Assembly (NCBI RefSeq): GCF_018919205.1
Contig: NZ_JAHLQN010000001.1
Location: forward strand, 1,240,001 to 1,304,000
Direction: 5' to 3'
Length of the DNA stretch: 64,000 nucleotides
Source of the DNA: Dysosmobacter acutus
GTDB taxonomy: Bacteria > Bacillota > Clostridia > Oscillospirales > Oscillospiraceae
The position numbers and the translations under genes were made by a program. Positions 25,093 to 33,934 of the stretch are shown one piece after another. The notes beneath the pieces were generated by a model that was not told the DNA's origin, ran no database searches, and was given only the letters and a program-made list of their open reading frames with translations. Every line of letters starts with the position of its first letter. Positions within the stretch are counted from its first letter, which is position 1.

Positions 25093-26463
25093 ATGGAACT
25101 GCGGGATGCGGTGGCCGCGCAGCAGGAAGAATTGCTCAAAAGCCTACAGGAAAGTGTCCGGATTCGCAGCGTGGAGGAGGCGGACGACAGCGGCTTCCCC
25201 TATGGAGAAGGCGTACAGCGCAGCCTGGAGCACGCCCTGGCTACGGCGCGGCGGTGCGGATTTGAAACAAGCGATATGGACCACCAGGTGGGCTGGTGTG
25301 AATACGGAAGCGGCGAGGAGATGATCGCTGTTCTGGGACACCTGGATGTGGTCCCCGAGGGGGACGGCTGGACGGTGGACCCCTTTGGCGGCGAAATCCG
25401 GGACGGCAAGGTCTTGGGACGGGGAACGATGGACGACAAGGGCCCGGTGTTTGCGGCCCTCTATGCCATGAAGGCCCTGAAGGAGTCCGGCCTGCCCCTG
25501 CGGCGGAGGATCCGTCTGATGTTCGGCACCAACGAGGAGACGGGCAGCGCCGATATGAAGTACTACATAAGCCACGGCGGCGAGCTGCCGCTGATGGGGT
25601 TCACCCCGGATGGAGAATACCCGGTGATCAACGGGGAAAAGGGCATTGTCAATGTGGCCTTCCGCAGACAGTACAGCCAGAGCGGACCGGTGCGGCTGGT
25701 GCGGCTCAGCGGAGGCTCGGCGCCCAACGTGGTGCCTGCGGCGGCTTCGGCGGAGCTGCGCTGCTCCAGGGAGATTGCGCAAGAGCTGCGGCGCACCGCA
25801 CCGGAGAAGGTTGTCTGCACCCTCACGGAGGAAGGCGTCCGGATCGAGGCGTCGGGCGTGGGTGCCCACGGCAGCACGCCGGAGCAGGGGGAAAACGCCA
25901 TCGGCCGGTTGATGCAGACGCTCAGAAAGCTGCCGCTGGAGGGCGACCTGAAGGAGGCGGTGGAGTTTCTGGCCGGTAAAGTGGGCATGGAAACCGACGG
26001 AGCCTCTTTGGGAATTGCCCTCTACGATGAGGTCTCCGGCGGGCTGACCCTGAACCTGGGCACCATCGAGGGCGGAGAAGAGGAGATGAATCTCCGGATC
26101 AATTACCGCTACCCTGTGACAAAACAGATAGAGGACTGCGATCCGGTGCTGCGAAGGGCCTTTGAGGAGGCCGGCTTCCAGCTCACGGGCCAGAGCCACA
26201 AAAAGAGCCTCTATGTGCCCGAGGACAGTGAGCTCATCCAGACGCTGATGAAGGTCTACACCGAGGAGACAGGCCTGGAAGCCAGACCCAAGAGCATCGG
26301 CGGCGGGACATACGCCAAGGCCATCCCCAACATCGTGGCCTTTGGCCCCATCTTCCCCGGTGACGAGGTGCGCGAGCACAAGCCCGATGAGTTCATCGAG
26401 GTGGAGAAGCTGATGAAAAACGCGCAAATCATCGCACAGGCACTGTACGATTTGGCAAAATAA
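25093..26463 (+). CDS. M20 family dipeptidase (PepV-like)
   Basis: The 456-residue zinc peptidase has the M20 motifs. VLGHLDVVPEGDGW supplies the first metal His and Asp, RGTMDDKGP the bridging Asp, and FGTNEETGSADM the catalytic Glu pair. A dimerisation domain is inserted before the final HKPDEFIEVEKL. PepV-type enzymes cut dipeptides. AGGAGGG lies before the ATG at 25093. It is 20 bases from a dipeptide epimerase, which supports cleavage of L,D- or epimerised dipeptides. Confidence 0.94.
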   Translation: MELRDAVAAQQEELLKSLQESVRIRSVEEADDSGFPYGEGVQRSLEHALATARRCGFETSDMDHQVGWCEYGSGEEMIAVLGHLDVVPEGDGWTVDPFGGEIRDGKVLGRGTMDDKGPVFAALYAMKALKESGLPLRRRIRLMFGTNEETGSADMKYYISHGGELPLMGFTPDGEYPVINGEKGIVNVAFRRQYSQSGPVRLVRLSGGSAPNVVPAAASAELRCSREIAQELRRTAPEKVVCTLTEEGVRIEASGVGAHGSTPEQGENAIGRLMQTLRKLPLEGDLKEAVEFLAGKVGMETDGASLGIALYDEVSGGLTLNLGTIEGGEEEMNLRINYRYPVTKQIEDCDPVLRRAFEEAGFQLTGQSHKKSLYVPEDSELIQTLMKVYTEETGLEARPKSIGGGTYAKAIPNIVAFGPIFPGDEVREHKPDEFIEVEKLMKNAQIIAQALYDLAK

Positions 26464-26483
26464 AGGAAAAGAGGAGGAACGTA

Positions 26484-27575
26484 ATGAAAATTACAGAAAT
26501 TCGTTTGGGCATGATCTCCGTACCCCTGCGGGTGCCGTTTAAGACAGCGCTGCGCTCCGTCTCCAGCGTGGAGGACGTGATTGTGGAGATCCACACCGAT
26601 ACCGGCGCTGTGGGCTATGGCGAGGCGCCCCCCACGGGAGCAATTACCGGCGATACCACCGGCGCGATCATCGGCGCCCTTCAGGACCACATCATCAAGA
26701 CCCTGGTGGGCCGGGATGTGGACGATTTTGAGGACGTGATGAAGGCGCTCAACGGCTGCATCGTGAAGAACACCAGCGCCAAGGCGGCGGCGGACATGGC
26801 CCTGTGGGACCTGTACGGCCAGCTGTACAACCTGCCGGTCTACAAGCTTTTGGGCGGCAGCCGCAGCAAGATCGTCACCGATATCACCATCAGCGTCAAC
26901 GACCCTGAGGAAATGGCAACAGACGCCATCAACGCCATTGAGCGGGGCTATGACTGCCTGAAGGTAAAGGTGGGCAGCAATCCTGATTTGGATGTGGCCC
27001 GGCTGATGGCGGTTCGTAAAGCCATCGGAGACAAAGCCTGCATCCGCATCGATGCCAACCAGGCGTGGTCGCCCAAGCAGGCGGTCAAACTCCTCAACCA
27101 GATGCAGGACAAGGGCCTGGACATCGAGTTCGTGGAGCAGCCTGTCAAGGCCCACGATTTTGAGGGCCTGAAGTATGTGACGGAGCGCTCCTATGTGCCG
27201 GTTCTGGCCGATGAGAGCGTATTCTCCCCGGAGGATGCGGTGAAGATCATGCAGATGGGCGCTGCGGATCTGGTGAATATCAAGCTGATGAAGTGCGGCG
27301 GACTTTACAACGCGCTAAAGATCGCTTCCGCCGCCGAGGTCTACGGCGTGGAGTGCATGATCGGATGCATGCTTGAGGCAAAGGTCAGCGTCAACGCTGC
27401 CGTGCATCTGGCCTGCGCTAAGCAGATCATCACCAAGATCGACCTGGATGGTCCGGTGCTGTGCAGTGAGGACCCGGTTCTGGGCGGCGCGGTGTTCAAC
27501 GAGAAGGAGATCACCGTATCCAACGGACCCGGCCTGGGCATTCAGGGCATTGAGGGAATTCGGTATCTGGACTGA
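26484..27575 (+). CDS. Dipeptide epimerase (enolase superfamily)
   Basis: The 363-residue protein has the muconate-lactonising subgroup pattern of L-Ala-D/L-Glu-type epimerases. The acid-base Lys is in LKVKVG near residue 162. Metal ligands are in RIDANQAW near 190 and EFVEQPV near 217. LADESVF near 242 and the second Lys in NIKLMKCGG near 268 complete the site. It interconverts stereoisomers at the second residue of dipeptides, which allows use of murein peptides. It shares an operon with the M20 dipeptidase. Confidence 0.93.
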   Translation: MKITEIRLGMISVPLRVPFKTALRSVSSVEDVIVEIHTDTGAVGYGEAPPTGAITGDTTGAIIGALQDHIIKTLVGRDVDDFEDVMKALNGCIVKNTSAKAAADMALWDLYGQLYNLPVYKLLGGSRSKIVTDITISVNDPEEMATDAINAIERGYDCLKVKVGSNPDLDVARLMAVRKAIGDKACIRIDANQAWSPKQAVKLLNQMQDKGLDIEFVEQPVKAHDFEGLKYVTERSYVPVLADESVFSPEDAVKIMQMGAADLVNIKLMKCGGLYNALKIASAAEVYGVECMIGCMLEAKVSVNAAVHLACAKQIITKIDLDGPVLCSEDPVLGGAVFNEKEITVSNGPGLGIQGIEGIRYLD

Positions 27576-27619
27576 TTTTGTGAACCTGGGCAAGTGCCCA
27601 TCAAATAACTGAACTTACA

Positions 27620-27720
27620 AAAAGGAGGGTGAGGCCAATGGGTTGAGAACGTCATCCCAAGGGATGGCGTTGGCAGGAGGCGTTTTATAGAGAGACCGCA
27701 AAGCGGCAAAACGGACGCCT
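27620..27720 (+). promoter_or_regulatory. Structured leader with SD-ATG-GGT-TGA element
   Basis: A strong AAAAAGGAGGGTGA precedes ATG GGT TGA, a two-codon reading frame (27638-27646). A stem of AACGTCATCCC / GGGATGGCGTT (27648-27671) follows at once. A further AGGCGT / ACGCCT stem (27678-27720) encloses CCGCAAAGCGG. It lies between the epimerase and DUF819 genes. Confidence 0.45.
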
Positions 27721-27753
27721 GATACAAAAAATACGTGAAAGGGAGAGAAATTT

Positions 27754-28938
27754 ATGGTTATCACCAATGGATTTACTTACATCGCATTTCTGATGTTCAT
27801 TGCCGGCGGCCTGTTGTTCCTGGAGAAAAAGACAAAATGGAAGGTATTTAACGTTGTTCCTCCCCTTGTGTGGATCTATGTGCTGAACATGATCTTCTGC
27901 ACCATGGGACTCTACAGTTCCGACGGCGTTTCCGCCGCTTACGGATCCCTGAAAAACAATATTCTTTACGCCATGATCTTCGTCATGCTGCTGCGCTGCG
28001 ATTTCCGTAAGTTAGGCAAGCTGGGCCCCCGCATGATCGCCATCTTCCTGGGCTGTGCCGCCACCCTGGCCGTGGGCTTCATCGTGCTGTATCCCGCGTT
28101 CATGGGCCTTCTGGGCGGAGGAGAGAAGAGCTGGGCCGCCGTGGCCGCGCTCTACGCTTCCTGGGTAGGCGGCAGCGCCAATATGGCCGCCATGCAGGAT
28201 GCCCTGCCTGTGGATGCCGGCGCATACAGCTGTGCGCTGGCCCTCGATACGGTGTGCTACTCGCTGTGGATCGCCCTGCTGCTGGCCGTCCGCTATGCAA
28301 ATAAGTGGAACAATGCCGTGAAGGCCAACACCACCGGCCTGGACGCCATTGCCGAGGCTGCCAACGCTGAGGTGGCCAAGGAGAAGAAGCAGGCCACCGC
28401 TACCGACTGGATATTCCTGATCGGTCTGTCCCTCCTCGTTTCCGCCATTTTCCAGTGGCTGGGCGGCGCCGCCAATGGAGGCCTGAAGGCCATCGGCCTG
28501 GGTATGTTCGACAAGGGCACCTGCGTGACCGTCCTGATCACCGTGTTCGGCCTGATCTGCGCCATGACTCCCTTGGGCAAGCTTCCCGCCGTGGAGGAAC
28601 TCTCCAGCGTCTACCTGTATGCGGTTGTTTCCCTGCTGGCTTCCACCGCTTCCGTTACCGATCTGCTGACCGCGCCCATGTGGGTTGTTTACGGCCTGCT
28701 GATCCTGGTGATCCACGTGGTGCTGATGTTCCTGCTGTGCAAGCTGTTCCACTGGGATCTGTGCATGTGCTCCACAGCATCGGTGGCCTGTATCGGAGGA
28801 TCCGCGTCCGCGCCCATTATCGCAACTGCCTACGATGCTTCCTTTGCCGGTATCGGCGTGCTGATGGGTGTGTTAGGCGCGGCCATAGGAAACTTCTGCG
28901 GCCTTGGCATGGGTGCCCTCCTGCAGATGTTTGTATGA
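27754..28938 (+). CDS. DUF819 family membrane protein
   Basis: This 394-residue integral membrane protein has ten or more hydrophobic segments and the DUF819 pattern. MLLRCDFRKLGKLGPRM and YASWVGGSANMAAMQDAL are typical. The second half has CSTASVACIGGSASAP. The two-fold repeat resembles sodium-dependent carriers, so transport is likely. Next to a dipeptidase and epimerase, a dipeptide or amino acid is a reasonable guess, but it is inference. Confidence 0.88.
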   Translation: MVITNGFTYIAFLMFIAGGLLFLEKKTKWKVFNVVPPLVWIYVLNMIFCTMGLYSSDGVSAAYGSLKNNILYAMIFVMLLRCDFRKLGKLGPRMIAIFLGCAATLAVGFIVLYPAFMGLLGGGEKSWAAVAALYASWVGGSANMAAMQDALPVDAGAYSCALALDTVCYSLWIALLLAVRYANKWNNAVKANTTGLDAIAEAANAEVAKEKKQATATDWIFLIGLSLLVSAIFQWLGGAANGGLKAIGLGMFDKGTCVTVLITVFGLICAMTPLGKLPAVEELSSVYLYAVVSLLASTASVTDLLTAPMWVVYGLLILVIHVVLMFLLCKLFHWDLCMCSTASVACIGGSASAPIIATAYDASFAGIGVLMGVLGAAIGNFCGLGMGALLQMFV

Positions 28939-28971
28939 CCGCAGCGGCAATTTCCGAAGTTATGTGATCCG

Positions 28972-29006
28972 GTATCCCTCACCTGCCCCAGACGGGTGGG
29001 GGATAC
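28972..29006 (+). terminator. Hairpin after DUF819 gene
   Basis: GTATCC...CACC pairs with GGGTGGGGGATAC with a small bulge. The T-tract is poor. Confidence 0.45.
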
Positions 29007-29038
29007 TTCTACCCAAATTCGACAGGTAAGGAGCAATT

Positions 29039-30415
29039 ATGAGCATAAATGACAATTTTCGATACCTGCATATCGGCCTTCCGGACGATGTGCTCCGCCG
29101 CAAGCTCCACGGCGATTTTGAGGGCGCGATCAGCGCAATCGACCGTCATTTAAAGGCGGAAAATACTCCTGAGGCGCTGAAAAAATGTCTGACGGTGCAG
29201 CGGGAGATGATCCGCCGCCTGCCCAGTGACTACCCCTATACCAAGGCGGAGGCACTGGCGCTGGTGAGAGGGCATATTCCGGAATTCACCGAGGCGGAGT
29301 TTGACGCCCTTGAGGACGCCTGGAAGATCGACTGGATCTACGACCACGGCGTACCCCACTATTTCAACCGCTTCTTTGAGACGCTGTGCAAGACGGATGC
29401 CGCCTTTGCCAAGCGTGCCAACGTGGTGGTGGCCGGCGCCGACGGACAGGACAGCGGCGAGGGCCGGCTGGACCGGGCCGCCCGGCTGATGCGGGAAAAG
29501 GGACGGATGTCGGCCCGTATCCGCTGTCGGGCCAGCGTGCGGATGAAGGACGAGTGCTTTCAAAAGGGAGAGCGGGTCCGGGCCTATTTGCCGCTGCCCT
29601 GCGCATGTGATTCCCAGAGCGAAATCCGGATTGAACAGGTCTTTCCCCAGCCCACCCACATCTCACCGGAGACAGCCCCTCAGCGGGTGGTCTTCTGGGA
29701 GGAGGTCATGGAGGAAAATCACGAATTCGCCGTGGAGTTCTCCTATATGCAGACGGCTCGGTATGTGGACATCTCCCAGCCGGTCAGCGCGCTGGAACGA
29801 CCCACGTTTGACACGGAGGAGATTCCGCCTCACGTTATGTTCACCCCTTATATCAAGGAACTGGTGCGCACGCTGACCGACGGGGTGGAGGAGCCGCTGG
29901 AAAAGGCCAGACGCTTCTATGATTTCATCACGCTGAACGTGGAGTACTCCTTTATGCGGGCCTATTTTGGGCTGGAGAACATTCCGGAGATGTGTGCCCG
30001 CAACCGCATCGGCGACTGCGGCGTGCAGGCGCTGCTGTTCATCACGCTGTGCCGCTGCGCGGGTATTCCCGCCCGTTGGCAGAGTGGATGGAAGGCGGAA
30101 CCGGGCTTCTGCGGCGCCCACGACTGGACCCAGTTCTACGTGGAGCCCTATGGATGGCTGTATGCCGATCCCTCCTTTGGGGGCGGCGCTGTCCGGGATG
30201 GCAATGAGGAACGGCGCAAGTACTATTTCGGCAATCTGGACCCCTACCGTATGGTGGCCAACACCCAGTTTGAGGGAGACTTTGATGCGCCGAAGGACCA
30301 TTGGCGCGCCGATCCCTACGACAACCAGCTGGGCGAAATGGAAACCAGAGACCGGGGGCTGCGCTACGACGAGTTCGAGCGAACCAAAGAGGTCCTGGAG
30401 TACGTGGAGCTCTAA
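29039..30415 (+). CDS. Transglutaminase-like domain protein
   Basis: The 458-residue protein contains a C-terminal transglutaminase-core domain. The catalytic Cys is in NRIGDCGVQALLF near residue 326, the His in GAHDWTQFYVE near 361 and the Asp in WLYADPSFGGG near 377. The N-terminal 200 residues resemble no family I can name. No signal peptide is present. In bacteria such domains are usually cysteine peptidases or amidases. It may act on a peptide linked to the upstream dipeptide genes. TAAGGAGC precedes the ATG. Confidence 0.88.
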   Translation: MSINDNFRYLHIGLPDDVLRRKLHGDFEGAISAIDRHLKAENTPEALKKCLTVQREMIRRLPSDYPYTKAEALALVRGHIPEFTEAEFDALEDAWKIDWIYDHGVPHYFNRFFETLCKTDAAFAKRANVVVAGADGQDSGEGRLDRAARLMREKGRMSARIRCRASVRMKDECFQKGERVRAYLPLPCACDSQSEIRIEQVFPQPTHISPETAPQRVVFWEEVMEENHEFAVEFSYMQTARYVDISQPVSALERPTFDTEEIPPHVMFTPYIKELVRTLTDGVEEPLEKARRFYDFITLNVEYSFMRAYFGLENIPEMCARNRIGDCGVQALLFITLCRCAGIPARWQSGWKAEPGFCGAHDWTQFYVEPYGWLYADPSFGGGAVRDGNEERRKYYFGNLDPYRMVANTQFEGDFDAPKDHWRADPYDNQLGEMETRDRGLRYDEFERTKEVLEYVEL

Positions 30416-30460
30416 AACGCCTCGGCTCGGCAGCCCATGCCGGACACGGGAAAAAAATTC

Positions 30461-30503
30461 AAATCAGGGGCCCCTGATTTGTGCTCTATTTACAATAGAG
30501 CAC
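30461..30503 (+). repeat. Two adjacent perfect palindromes
   Basis: AAATCAGGGG / CCCCTGATTT (30461-30480, no spacer) is directly followed by GTGCTCTATT-TAC-AATAGAGCAC (30481-30503). They lie after the transglutaminase gene and 120 bases before the truncated secreted-protein gene. They may act as a terminator pair. Confidence 0.7.
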
Positions 30504-30625
30504 AAAGACCTCTGCATACATGGGTTTGAAAACGTGTATGACTGCAATTTTGAGGAGCTCTGTAGCAGTATTTATCTTGCAAATGGACTTGTAAACGGAA
30601 TAATTATAAAGAAAGGGACGTAAAT

Positions 30626-30853
30626 ATGAAAAAAAGGACCTGCGCATTATTTCTTGCACTGTGCCTTCTGTGTTCCTTCATTGTTCCCGCATCCGCTGAA
30701 GAAAACGGGCCGGTGACAGAGGAAGCCGTGTACATTGGAGTAGAGGGATACGGCACTGTTAAAAGCGCGAATATCTTTTGTGGTTATTACAGCACCGTTG
30801 AACAATTCCAGCCCAAATACGGTATAAACGGCTTCCGGTTAGTCCGTGCTTAA
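30626..30853 (+). pseudogene. Secreted small-protein gene cut at the prophage edge
   Basis: The frame begins with a classic signal peptide: KKRT, a leucine-rich core and PASA ending. About 25 mature residues with an acidic stretch follow. From about 30773 the DNA is prophage, because it is also the 3' end of a phage HNH gene on the other strand. The last 26 codons are therefore chance. GAAAGGGACG precedes the start. If the 30.77-43.50 kb segment is flipped, the frame continues open for about 55 more codons (reverse complement of 43504 down to about 43338). No known family is recognised. Confidence 0.6.
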
Positions 30854-31061
30854 TCCCGCACTCTCTGGCTATATCCCGCGATAAACAGCCGCAACTTTTG
30901 CTATTCCCAGAGGTAAGAGAGCTTCGCCGCAGGATACGCTCTGCCCCGCAATCACAACGGCATTTATAATTAATTTCTCCATGTGAACCTCTTCCCGCAA
31001 ATTCCACAACTGTCCATCTGCCGAACTTCTCTCCGGTTAAATCTTTTGCGTTCTTACTCAT
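30759..31061 (-). pseudogene. 5' half of an HNH/AP2-type homing-endonuclease-like gene
   Basis: The N-terminal part carries the TGEKFGRWTVVEF start and the zinc-binding KCRCDCGAE and SCGCLSR segments usual for phage AP2/HNH proteins. It reads on to RLYRIWAGIVQRC, then breaks near 30772 and stops after a few foreign codons. The missing half (YGGRGITMCDEW onward) is on the plus strand at about 43502. ATG at 31061 overlaps the upstream stop as TGATG. The halves join in frame through a shared TAT. Confidence 0.75.
30771..30773. other. Left breakpoint of the proposed inversion
   Basis: ATA here corresponds to TAT at 43502-43504. The top strand changes from the secreted gene to the reversed 5' half of the HNH gene. 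The flanks AAAGCGCGAATAT here and AAAGCGTGGGTAT at the right breakpoint are similar, in direct orientation. Confidence 0.6.
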
Positions 31062-31456
31062 CACCCCTCGCCCCCTTCCGGCGGGCGGCGATCAAAAAAG
31101 TCCAGCCAAATCCTATTGTTTTCTTTGTCATATCGTTCTACTGGGAACATAAGGGCTTGTCCGCACTTATGGCAATACGCCTCGCCTTTTCTTACTGCTT
31201 TCTTGCAGCCAGGACAATAAAAGCGGGTATCTCTTATCCCTTGCCATCCCTTTGGACAGGTCACCATTTTGGGCGTTAGTCTGCTATCCAGCGTCAGCGC
31301 CTCGTTGGCCTCGGTCGCGGCGCGGCTCATGCCGCCAATGGCCATACTTAGGGCGATCGCAAAACCGGGGTCTGGAAATTTGGCGTTTGCGTAGTCTTTG
31401 AGTGCTCCCAAGTATTCCAGTGCCTTATCTGTTGGCATAGTGACATGATGCGTCAT
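31061..31456 (-). CDS. Phage protein with zinc ribbon
   Basis: This 131-residue protein has a helical N-terminal half and a C-terminal zinc ribbon, FYCPGCKKAVRKG...YCHKCGQ. Its function is unknown. It begins with an ATGA overlap with the tiny gene before it and ends in TGATG with the next. This is the pattern of a tightly packed operon. Confidence 0.7.
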   Translation of the reverse strand: MTHHVTMPTDKALEYLGALKDYANAKFPDPGFAIALSMAIGGMSRAATEANEALTLDSRLTPKMVTCPKGWQGIRDTRFYCPGCKKAVRKGEAYCHKCGQALMFPVERYDKENNRIWLDFFDRRPPEGGEG

Positions 31457-31539
31457 TCTTCGCCCTCCCCGGCCCCCTGCGGGCCGCGCCGTGTATTATG
31501 CAGATGCCGGTAGTCCCTGATTTTGTCTTTGGTATCCAT
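31453..31539 (-). CDS. Small phage protein (28 aa)
   Basis: A 28-residue basic/acidic peptide starts with MDTKDKIRDYRHL. GGAGGAGGCAATCTG precedes the ATG, and the gene overlaps both neighbours by TGATG and ATGA. This supports real translation despite its size. No family is recognised. Confidence 0.55.
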   Translation of the reverse strand: MDTKDKIRDYRHLHNTRRGPQGAGEGEE

Positions 31540-32120
31540 CAGATTGCCTCCTCCTCACATTTGCCTGCCCACTGCTCTGCCATGGCACGGGCAATCCCCT
31601 GGTAGGTCTTACTCCGCAGTTTCGCCCGGTCAGGGCCGGGCGGCATACGCCATACGCGGGCAGTTCTACCATCCACAATATTTGTCGGCTGCAACAGCGG
31701 CAATCCCTTCAGCCACAGGCAGGTTGCCTTTGTTTCTCCGTGCCCGAATTGCCATGGCTGGACGATCTGGTCCGGTTTTCTCCAGTATGTAGACATAATT
31801 CCCACAGGGTTCTCAATGGCGATCCTGTCGCAATCTGCGCCTGCAAATGCCATGAAAAACTCAATTCCCTGCTGTTGCCGTCCATCTTTTCGCTTTTCCT
31901 CAAAGTATCTGGCCCCGGACACTGCAAGGTGTGTGCACGGTGGAAATGCCAGAATCATATCCCACCGCATTTTCAGCAGTTCCAACGCATCCACCTGCAA
32001 ATGCCATTCCGGATGTCCGCCGGAGCACGGTTCAATATCGCAGCTGTATGCCTCGTGCCTCAGCCTTCTCAGTTCAATCGTTACCGCCTGCGACTCTTCG
32101 CAGGCAACTAAAATTTTCAC
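31539..32120 (-). CDS. Phage DNA cytosine methyltransferase-like protein
   Basis: The 193-residue protein starts MKILVACEESQAVTIEL and has the conserved LAFPPCTHLAVSGA loop. The PPC supplies the catalytic Cys of C5-cytosine methyltransferases. AIENPVGIM resembles motif VI (ENV/ENP). It is shorter than typical Dcm enzymes and lacks a clear target-recognition region, so its specificity is unknown. It may protect phage DNA from host restriction. Confidence 0.82.
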   Translation of the reverse strand: MKILVACEESQAVTIELRRLRHEAYSCDIEPCSGGHPEWHLQVDALELLKMRWDMILAFPPCTHLAVSGARYFEEKRKDGRQQQGIEFFMAFAGADCDRIAIENPVGIMSTYWRKPDQIVQPWQFGHGETKATCLWLKGLPLLQPTNIVDGRTARVWRMPPGPDRAKLRSKTYQGIARAMAEQWAGKCEEEAI

Positions 32121-32211
32121 AGGTTCCTCCCACGTCTGGGAGGCGGCGCGCCTTTATCCATGGGCCTCCTGTGTTATTTTCCTTCAACGGTTCTATACGC
32201 TCGGGATGGTG

Positions 32212-32601
32212 TCATCCCCTCTCAAACATCGGGCAATGCAAAATCTGCACCGCCTCTTTCCCCTCTCTCCGGCAGCGGCGCACCGTCCAGCCGGGCACGT
32301 CCCGGAACATCGCCCCGATCGTCCACGGGCAGCCGTGGCCCTGCATATCCGGCACCGCGTGGATGCAGTCCCAGCAGGGGCTTTCGCCGGGCGGGTGGTA
32401 GGCGTCGTTGCAGCGCGTCTCCAGCTTGCCCTGAGCGCGCAGATCCTTACGGATTGCGCTGATGTCCAGGCCCAGCCGCTTGCGCCAGTTCCGGACGGTG
32501 GCGATGGAGACATGCACCTCGTCCGCCACCTCCCGGGCCATCTTCCCCTGCAGCGTCAGCTCCCGGATACGATCCACCTCATGGCGCTCAAGTGCTTTCA
32601 T
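32212..32601 (-). CDS. Phage HTH protein with Cys-rich tail
   Basis: The 129-residue protein has an N-terminal helix-turn-helix (IRELTLQGKMAREVADEVHV then SIATVRNWRKRLGL). A C-terminal part contains C-W-D-C and further Cys at 103-126. It might regulate late expression, but that is a guess. Its ATG at 32601 overlaps the helicase stop. 90 bases of non-coding DNA follow. Confidence 0.7.
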   Translation of the reverse strand: MKALERHEVDRIRELTLQGKMAREVADEVHVSIATVRNWRKRLGLDISAIRKDLRAQGKLETRCNDAYHPPGESPCWDCIHAVPDMQGHGCPWTIGAMFRDVPGWTVRRCRREGKEAVQILHCPMFERG

Positions 32602-33934
32602 GGCTTGTCTCCCACGGGTCATTCCCATCCGGCGGAAGCTCCACGATCTGCTGGACACACTCCCCGTTCTCCCAGCCGTAGTGTTTTTGCCCCAAGACGC
32701 CGTCCAGGCCGGAAAACCGGCGGCAGTCTTCCAAAAAGGTGAGCCCCACCGTTTTCCTGGCTCCAAACTGCCGGTTCTTCAAAATGCTCAGCCGGGCGGT
32801 ATACCCGGACTGCTCCGCCGCCGCCTCCGGCAGCCGCTCGATGGCAAAGGCGTTATCCGCCCGGTTCACGATATCTCCGCTTCCGCCCACATCGTCGGCA
32901 GCCAATGCTTTCCCCTCGCTTTTCCTGGGATGGGCCACCAGATGCACATGGCAGCTGTGGCGCTTGGCAAACTCGCTCAGCCGCCCCACAAAGGCGGACT
33001 GGGCCCGGTAATAGTCGCTGTCACTGCCCTGTCGAAAGCGCATGGTCATGGCATTGTCCACCAAAAACACCTTGCAGCCATAGCGCAGATTGGCATAGTC
33101 CATCATGCTCAGGACGCTCCCCTCGTCGTGGGCGCTGGCAATCTCCAGGTCATACAAAAAGTACCGGCCCCGCCACCACTCGTCGATGCGGCGGCGCTTC
33201 ATGGCGTCCACCGCATAATCCGTCCTGCCTGTCACGGGGTCGGTGAGCGCGGTCAGGTTGGCGCTCCCCGCCGCCTGGACCAGCGTCCAGCGCTTGAAGA
33301 GCTTCTTGGGCAGCTCCCCGGAGTAGGCGAACACCCGCTCTCCCTGGTCGATGGCCTCCAGCAGGAGCTGACTCAAAAGGGTGGACTTCCCCTCCCCCCG
33401 GCGGCCGGTCCACACCGAGAGCTCCCCCTCCCCAAAGCCGCCGATGGCCCCGTCCAGGGTGGATATCCCGGAGACGGCCACCGCCCGGCGGCCCCCCTCC
33501 TCCACATCCACGTCCGAGAGGTCGATGAGCCCATAGGCCGGCAGCTCCACCGCGTCCATCGGAAGCGACTCCAGCGCCTCCGTACCGTGCCGGGACTTGA
33601 GTTCCGCCAGGGAGGCGCAGCCGCGGAAGGACTGCCCCGGCGGCACCCACACCGGCTTTCCCAACGCGGCCGAGCGCAGCTCCCCGGCAAGGGCCTTCCG
33701 CGCCTTCTCCTCCGCCACCGCCACAAAGAGACAGTCGAATTGGTTCAAAAAGGGCCGGCAGCGCTTCAGGTCCTCCGGCCCCCTGCCCGGCAGGAAGCAC
33801 ACGGCGTTGATCCCCTGGGCGTACACATCCTCCGGCGACGCGCAGACCCACAGCGTCCCATCGTACCGTGGGTTCAGGAACGCCGGGTCAAAGAGGAGAA
33901 CCTCCCCAGCCGCAGCCAGCTCTCTATCCGTCAA
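32588..33934 (-). CDS. Phage DnaB-like replicative helicase
   Basis: The 448-residue protein has a N-terminal Toprim-like region (about 15-130) and a RecA-fold helicase domain. Walker A is GRRGEGKST near 177-185 and Walker B is VFLVDNA near 278. VHLVAHPRKSEGK is the DnaB motif 3 region. A TTG at 33934 after AAGGAGG is taken as the start, overlapping the initiator gene by 11 bases. It should unwind the phage replication fork. Confidence 0.88.
   Translation of the reverse strand: MTDRELAAAGEVLLFDPAFLNPRYDGTLWVCASPEDVYAQGINAVCFLPGRGPEDLKRCRPFLNQFDCLFVAVAEEKARKALAGELRSAALGKPVWVPPGQSFRGCASLAELKSRHGTEALESLPMDAVELPAYGLIDLSDVDVEEGGRRAVAVSGISTLDGAIGGFGEGELSVWTGRRGEGKSTLLSQLLLEAIDQGERVFAYSGELPKKLFKRWTLVQAAGSANLTALTDPVTGRTDYAVDAMKRRRIDEWWRGRYFLYDLEIASAHDEGSVLSMMDYANLRYGCKVFLVDNAMTMRFRQGSDSDYYRAQSAFVGRLSEFAKRHSCHVHLVAHPRKSEGKALAADDVGGSGDIVNRADNAFAIERLPEAAAEQSGYTARLSILKNRQFGARKTVGLTFLEDCRRFSGLDGVLGQKHYGWENGECVQQIVELPPDGNDPWETSHEST

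Noticed and set aside
30626-30853. The 75-codon secreted-protein frame taken as an intact gene
   Set aside because: Its last third overlaps the reversed end of a phage gene, so the stop is accidental.
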